A DNA stretch of 64,000 nt from Bog-473 sp963809715 (GTDB lineage: Bacteria > Actinomycetota > Acidimicrobiia > Acidimicrobiales > RAAP-2), in the NCBI GenBank assembly GCA_963809715.1, contig CAWEKO010000008.1, forward strand, positions 62,001-126,000, given 5' to 3'. Below the pieces are notes generated by a model, which ran no database searches, was not told the origin of the DNA, and saw only the letters and a program-made list of their open reading frames with translations. This document shows, piece by piece, positions 61,893 to 64,000 of the stretch. The translations under genes were made by a program, and so were the position numbers. Within the stretch, counting starts at the first letter, position 1, and every line of letters begins with the position of its first letter.

Positions 61893-62174
61893 CCGCTTCG
61901 GTCCAGCACAGCGCTCGCTATCCTGAACGGATGGCGTCGGCTCTTCCGGGAAGCGGGTGCATGCGGGTTCTTCGGACCGGCTCGTGGACCCGGGCCTGCG
62001 GGAGGGCGGCGGGAGTTCGCGGCCTGCCATCGACGACGCCTGGCCTGCGGGGTCGCCGCGCACGGGGCTCTCTCCTGAAGTCATTCTCGACCATGGCGCC
62101 CTCGTTCGATTCGCTGGCCCCGATCGAGCATTTTGGTGTGAGACTGGTTGGGACCGAGGTCAAGGAAGGTTGAA

Positions 62175-62648
62175 ATGACAGACGAGTATCGGAAGGACCC
62201 TGAGGCTGTTGCCCAGCTGAACCAGCGTCAATTCGCCGTGACCCAAGAGGCGGCGACGGAACCGGCCTTCGACAACGAATTCTGGGACAAGAAGGAGGCG
62301 GGTATCTACGTCGACATCGTCTCGGGCGAACCCCTCTTCGCCTCGACGAAGAAGTTCGACAGCGGCTGCGGCTGGCCCAGCTTCACCGTGCCGCTCGAGC
62401 CGGACAATGTGCTCGAGAAGACCGATCGGAGTCATGGCATGAGCCGTACGGAAGTCCGCTCGAGTCATGGTGACAGCCATCTGGGCCACGTCTTCAACGA
62501 CGGACCCCCCGACGAGGGGGGCCTGCGGTACTGCATCAATTCGGCCGCCCTGCGCTTCGTGCCGTACGAAGATCTCGAGGCTGAAGGCTATGGAAAGTAC
62601 AAGGGGGTCTTCGACAAGCCCCAGCACGCAGAGGAGGTTTCCCAATGA
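62175..62648 (+). CDS. msrB: Peptide methionine (R)-S-oxide reductase
   Basis: Repairs oxidised methionine of the R form, 157 residues. KKFDSGCGWPSFT and the catalytic Cys in LRYCINSAALRF (near residue 123) with GHVFNDGPP are the family signatures. The zinc-binding CxxC pairs seen in many MsrB proteins are missing: the segment before PLFAS reads YVDIVSGEPLF. The Cys in SGCGW may be the resolving residue. ATG 62175 follows AAGGAAGGTTGA. It overlaps msrA by 4 bases. Confidence 0.9.
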   Translation: MTDEYRKDPEAVAQLNQRQFAVTQEAATEPAFDNEFWDKKEAGIYVDIVSGEPLFASTKKFDSGCGWPSFTVPLEPDNVLEKTDRSHGMSRTEVRSSHGDSHLGHVFNDGPPDEGGLRYCINSAALRFVPYEDLEAEGYGKYKGVFDKPQHAEEVSQ

Positions 62649-63160
62649 CCGAGCGCACCGAGAAGGCGATCCTCGCCGGAGGCTGCTTCTGGGGCATGCA
62701 GGACCTGATCCGGAAGCGGCCTGGAGTCGTTTCCACCCGGGTGGGCTACACGGGCGGCGATGTCGCCAACGCCACGTATCGCAATCACGGGACACATGCC
62801 GAGGCAATCGAGATCATCTTCGATCCGGAGAAGACGACCTATCGGGACCTCCTCGAATTCTTCTTCCAGATTCACGACCCGACGACAAAGAACCGTCAAG
62901 GCAACGACGTGGGCATGAGTTACCGGTCGGCGATCTTCTACCTTGACGACGAACAGCGCCGAGTGGCCGAGGACACCATCGCCGACGTGGAGGCATCGGG
63001 GCTCTGGCCCGGCAAGGTCGTCACCGAGGTCAGCCCAGCTGGGCCTTTTTGGGAAGCCGAGCCCGAGCATCAGGACTATCTCGAGACCTATCCCAACGGG
63101 TACACCTGTCACTTCCCGCGCCCCGGATGGGTACTGCCCCGCAGGAGTGCCGTCGCGTGA
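62645..63160 (+). CDS. msrA: Peptide methionine (S)-S-oxide reductase
   Basis: Repairs the S form of methionine sulfoxide, 171 residues. The catalytic motif GGCFWGMQD is near residues 12-20, and GYTGGDVANATYRNHGTHAEA and DPTTKNRQGNDVG are typical. The protein ends soon after HFPRPGW, so the usual C-terminal resolving Cys is absent except for a Cys in YTCHF. Translationally coupled to msrB, giving repair of both stereoisomers. Confidence 0.9.
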   Translation: MTERTEKAILAGGCFWGMQDLIRKRPGVVSTRVGYTGGDVANATYRNHGTHAEAIEIIFDPEKTTYRDLLEFFFQIHDPTTKNRQGNDVGMSYRSAIFYLDDEQRRVAEDTIADVEASGLWPGKVVTEVSPAGPFWEAEPEHQDYLETYPNGYTCHFPRPGWVLPRRSAVA

Positions 63161-63254
63161 AGCGAGGACGACGGCCTCTCTGAGCCGCGACAAACGGGCA
63201 GCAACCCTCCGCGATTCATGGGCGACAGCTCTGGCGAAGGACGGACGGACCTGT

Positions 63255-63434
63255 TGAAGCCTTCCTCGTCAGTCCTGCGGTAGACGAGGTCGAAGTAGTG
63301 CTGGGTGTGGCTCTGACCGTCTGAATTGGCAGAGATGACGGAGAAGCTGCCGGGGACGGGATTCGGAATGGTCATCCGCCGCAAAAGGACCTGACGGTCG
63401 AGCGCCCACTCGAAGGTTCGCCGTTCCCACTTCC
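63255..63434 (-). pseudogene. Remnant of a DUF1579-like protein
   Basis: Reading the - strand from 63434 gives KWERRTFEWALDRQVLLRRM, then IPNPVPGSFSVISANSDGQ and THTQHYFD-like SHTQHYFDLVYRR, resembling the core of DUF1579/heme-binding-like barrels (usual GxWEGxExFEW...FLxxR...QHYFDSRGVxR). The start and the C-terminal half are missing. It is sandwiched between msrA and the epimerase-like gene and is a gene fragment. Confidence 0.45.
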
Positions 63435-63438
63435 CACG

Positions 63439-64000
63439 TCAGGCGTCGCTCGAGCGGAAGTAGTGGCCCTCGTCGAGGTCCTCGAGCAGGCTCGGCCCCG
63501 TCGGCTGCCAGCCGAGGAGTTCCCGAGTCAGCGCGGCCGTCGCCGGACTGTCCAGGGAGGCGAAGTGTCCCAACTGGGAGAAGTGCTCCACGGCATCTTC
63601 GGGAGCCACCGACACCGTCGGGATCTCCAGGTGACGGCCAATGGCTCCGGCAATGTCACGAAACGGGACGCCTTCGTCGCCCACCGCATGGAGCACCGAC
63701 CCGGCCGGCGCGGCTTCGACGGCCAGCCGGGCGAGCCGGGCGGCGTCGGAGCGATGGACGGCGGGCCAACGATTCACGCCTTCGCCGACGTATCCCGAGA
63801 CGCCTCTCTGCCGGGCGATATCCACAAAGGTGGCCACGAACCCGTGATCACCGTCGCCGTGCACCGTCGGTGGAAAGCGCAACACCGACGAGCGGACTCC
63901 GATGCCTCTGAGCGACAGGGTGAGGAGGGCGGTCGCCGACCGCAGTCCGGCAGGGTTCGCACGGACCGCGGCGTCGGGCACCAGCCCGTCGTTCTCCGTG
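63439..64000 (-). CDS. NAD-dependent epimerase/SDR-family protein, 5' end beyond the window
   Basis: C-terminal part (about 187 residues) of an extended SDR or NmrA/epimerase-type protein. RFPPTVHGDGDHGFVATFVDIARQRG matches the substrate-side loop after the catalytic site, VNRWPAVHRSDAARLARLAVE is the typical 'W..VHVDDxA' segment, and the end LGWQPTGPSLLEDLDEG matches 'LGWxPxxPsLxeDl'. The nucleotide-binding start and YxxxK lie upstream, outside the window; the frame is open to base 64000. Confidence 0.75.
   Translation of the reverse strand, partial: TENDGLVPDAAVRANPAGLRSATALLTLSLRGIGVRSSVLRFPPTVHGDGDHGFVATFVDIARQRGVSGYVGEGVNRWPAVHRSDAARLARLAVEAAPAGSVLHAVGDEGVPFRDIAGAIGRHLEIPTVSVAPEDAVEHFSQLGHFASLDSPATAALTRELLGWQPTGPSLLEDLDEGHYFRSSDA

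Noticed and set aside
1..64000. CRISPR arrays, insertion sequences, prophage genes and rRNA
   Set aside because: No regularly spaced repeats, transposase motifs, phage structural genes or rRNA segments were recognised on reading both strands.

Overview
The window is high-GC bacterial DNA with many GTG starts, 4-base stop/start overlaps and strong G/C third-position bias. Gene content (ECF sigma factor fused to a SnoaL domain, DHA2 exporters with TetR partners, CaiB-type CoA transferases, an LLM flavoprotein, a decayed HD-GYP/LuxR regulator, actinobacterial small-protein families) points to an Actinomycetota member, perhaps Acidimicrobiia-like. The species cannot be named. I saw no rRNA, tRNA, CRISPR array, transposase or integrase.

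Region 1 (1-16.4 kb) is a dense catabolic block. On the + strand lie a peptide-type ABC importer (binding protein, two ATPases, two permeases), a type III glutamine synthetase-like ligase, a creatininase-family amidohydrolase, a class I amidotransferase-like gamma-glutamyl hydrolase, an agmatinase-family ureohydrolase, a Rieske oxygenase, a protein of unknown function and two metallo-beta-lactamase-fold hydrolases. An M20 hydrolase and an allantoinase/dihydropyrimidinase-like enzyme follow on the - strand, then an amidohydrolase on the + strand. Together they look like uptake and stepwise C-N bond cleavage of a nitrogen-rich compound. Nearly every gene from 1 to about 10.15 kb is broken by small indels although the protein sequence stays conserved across frames, so sequence error is more likely than true decay.

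Region 2 (16.4-26.3 kb): a secreted G1-family peptidase, a remnant of an HD-GYP/LuxR regulator, a DHA2 exporter, a cation:proton antiporter and a complete Liv-type ABC importer operon (livG-livF-livH-livM-livK order on the - strand).

Region 3 (26.3-32.2 kb) has visibly lower GC and long non-coding gaps: a lipoprotein, a TGA-interrupted reading frame, a putative metallopeptidase-like protein next to a nucleoside-phosphorylase-like protein with its own promoter, and a dimethylformamidase-like protein. It looks acquired.

Region 4 (32.2-44.8 kb): alpha/beta hydrolase, an SDR without the catalytic Tyr, FtsH, a frameshifted adenylate kinase, a channel-like membrane protein, two overlapping CoA transferases (one without the catalytic Asp), an LLM oxidoreductase, a divergent DHA2 exporter/TetR pair and a cupin.

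Region 5 (45.1-52.1 kb) looks like an envelope-stress unit: three small proteins, a histidine kinase/response regulator pair, an M48 peptidase and a zinc-finger microprotein on the - strand, and TerC plus DedA membrane proteins divergently. Related CACATCGCC elements lie in both control regions.

Region 6 (52.1-64 kb): SDR, a TetR/DHA2 pair, an ECF sigma factor with a cupin-like protein, an MFS transporter, two separate ArsR/SRPBCC modules each with a clear palindromic operator, a methyltransferase, MsrB-MsrA, a DUF1579-like remnant and a truncated epimerase-like gene at the right edge.
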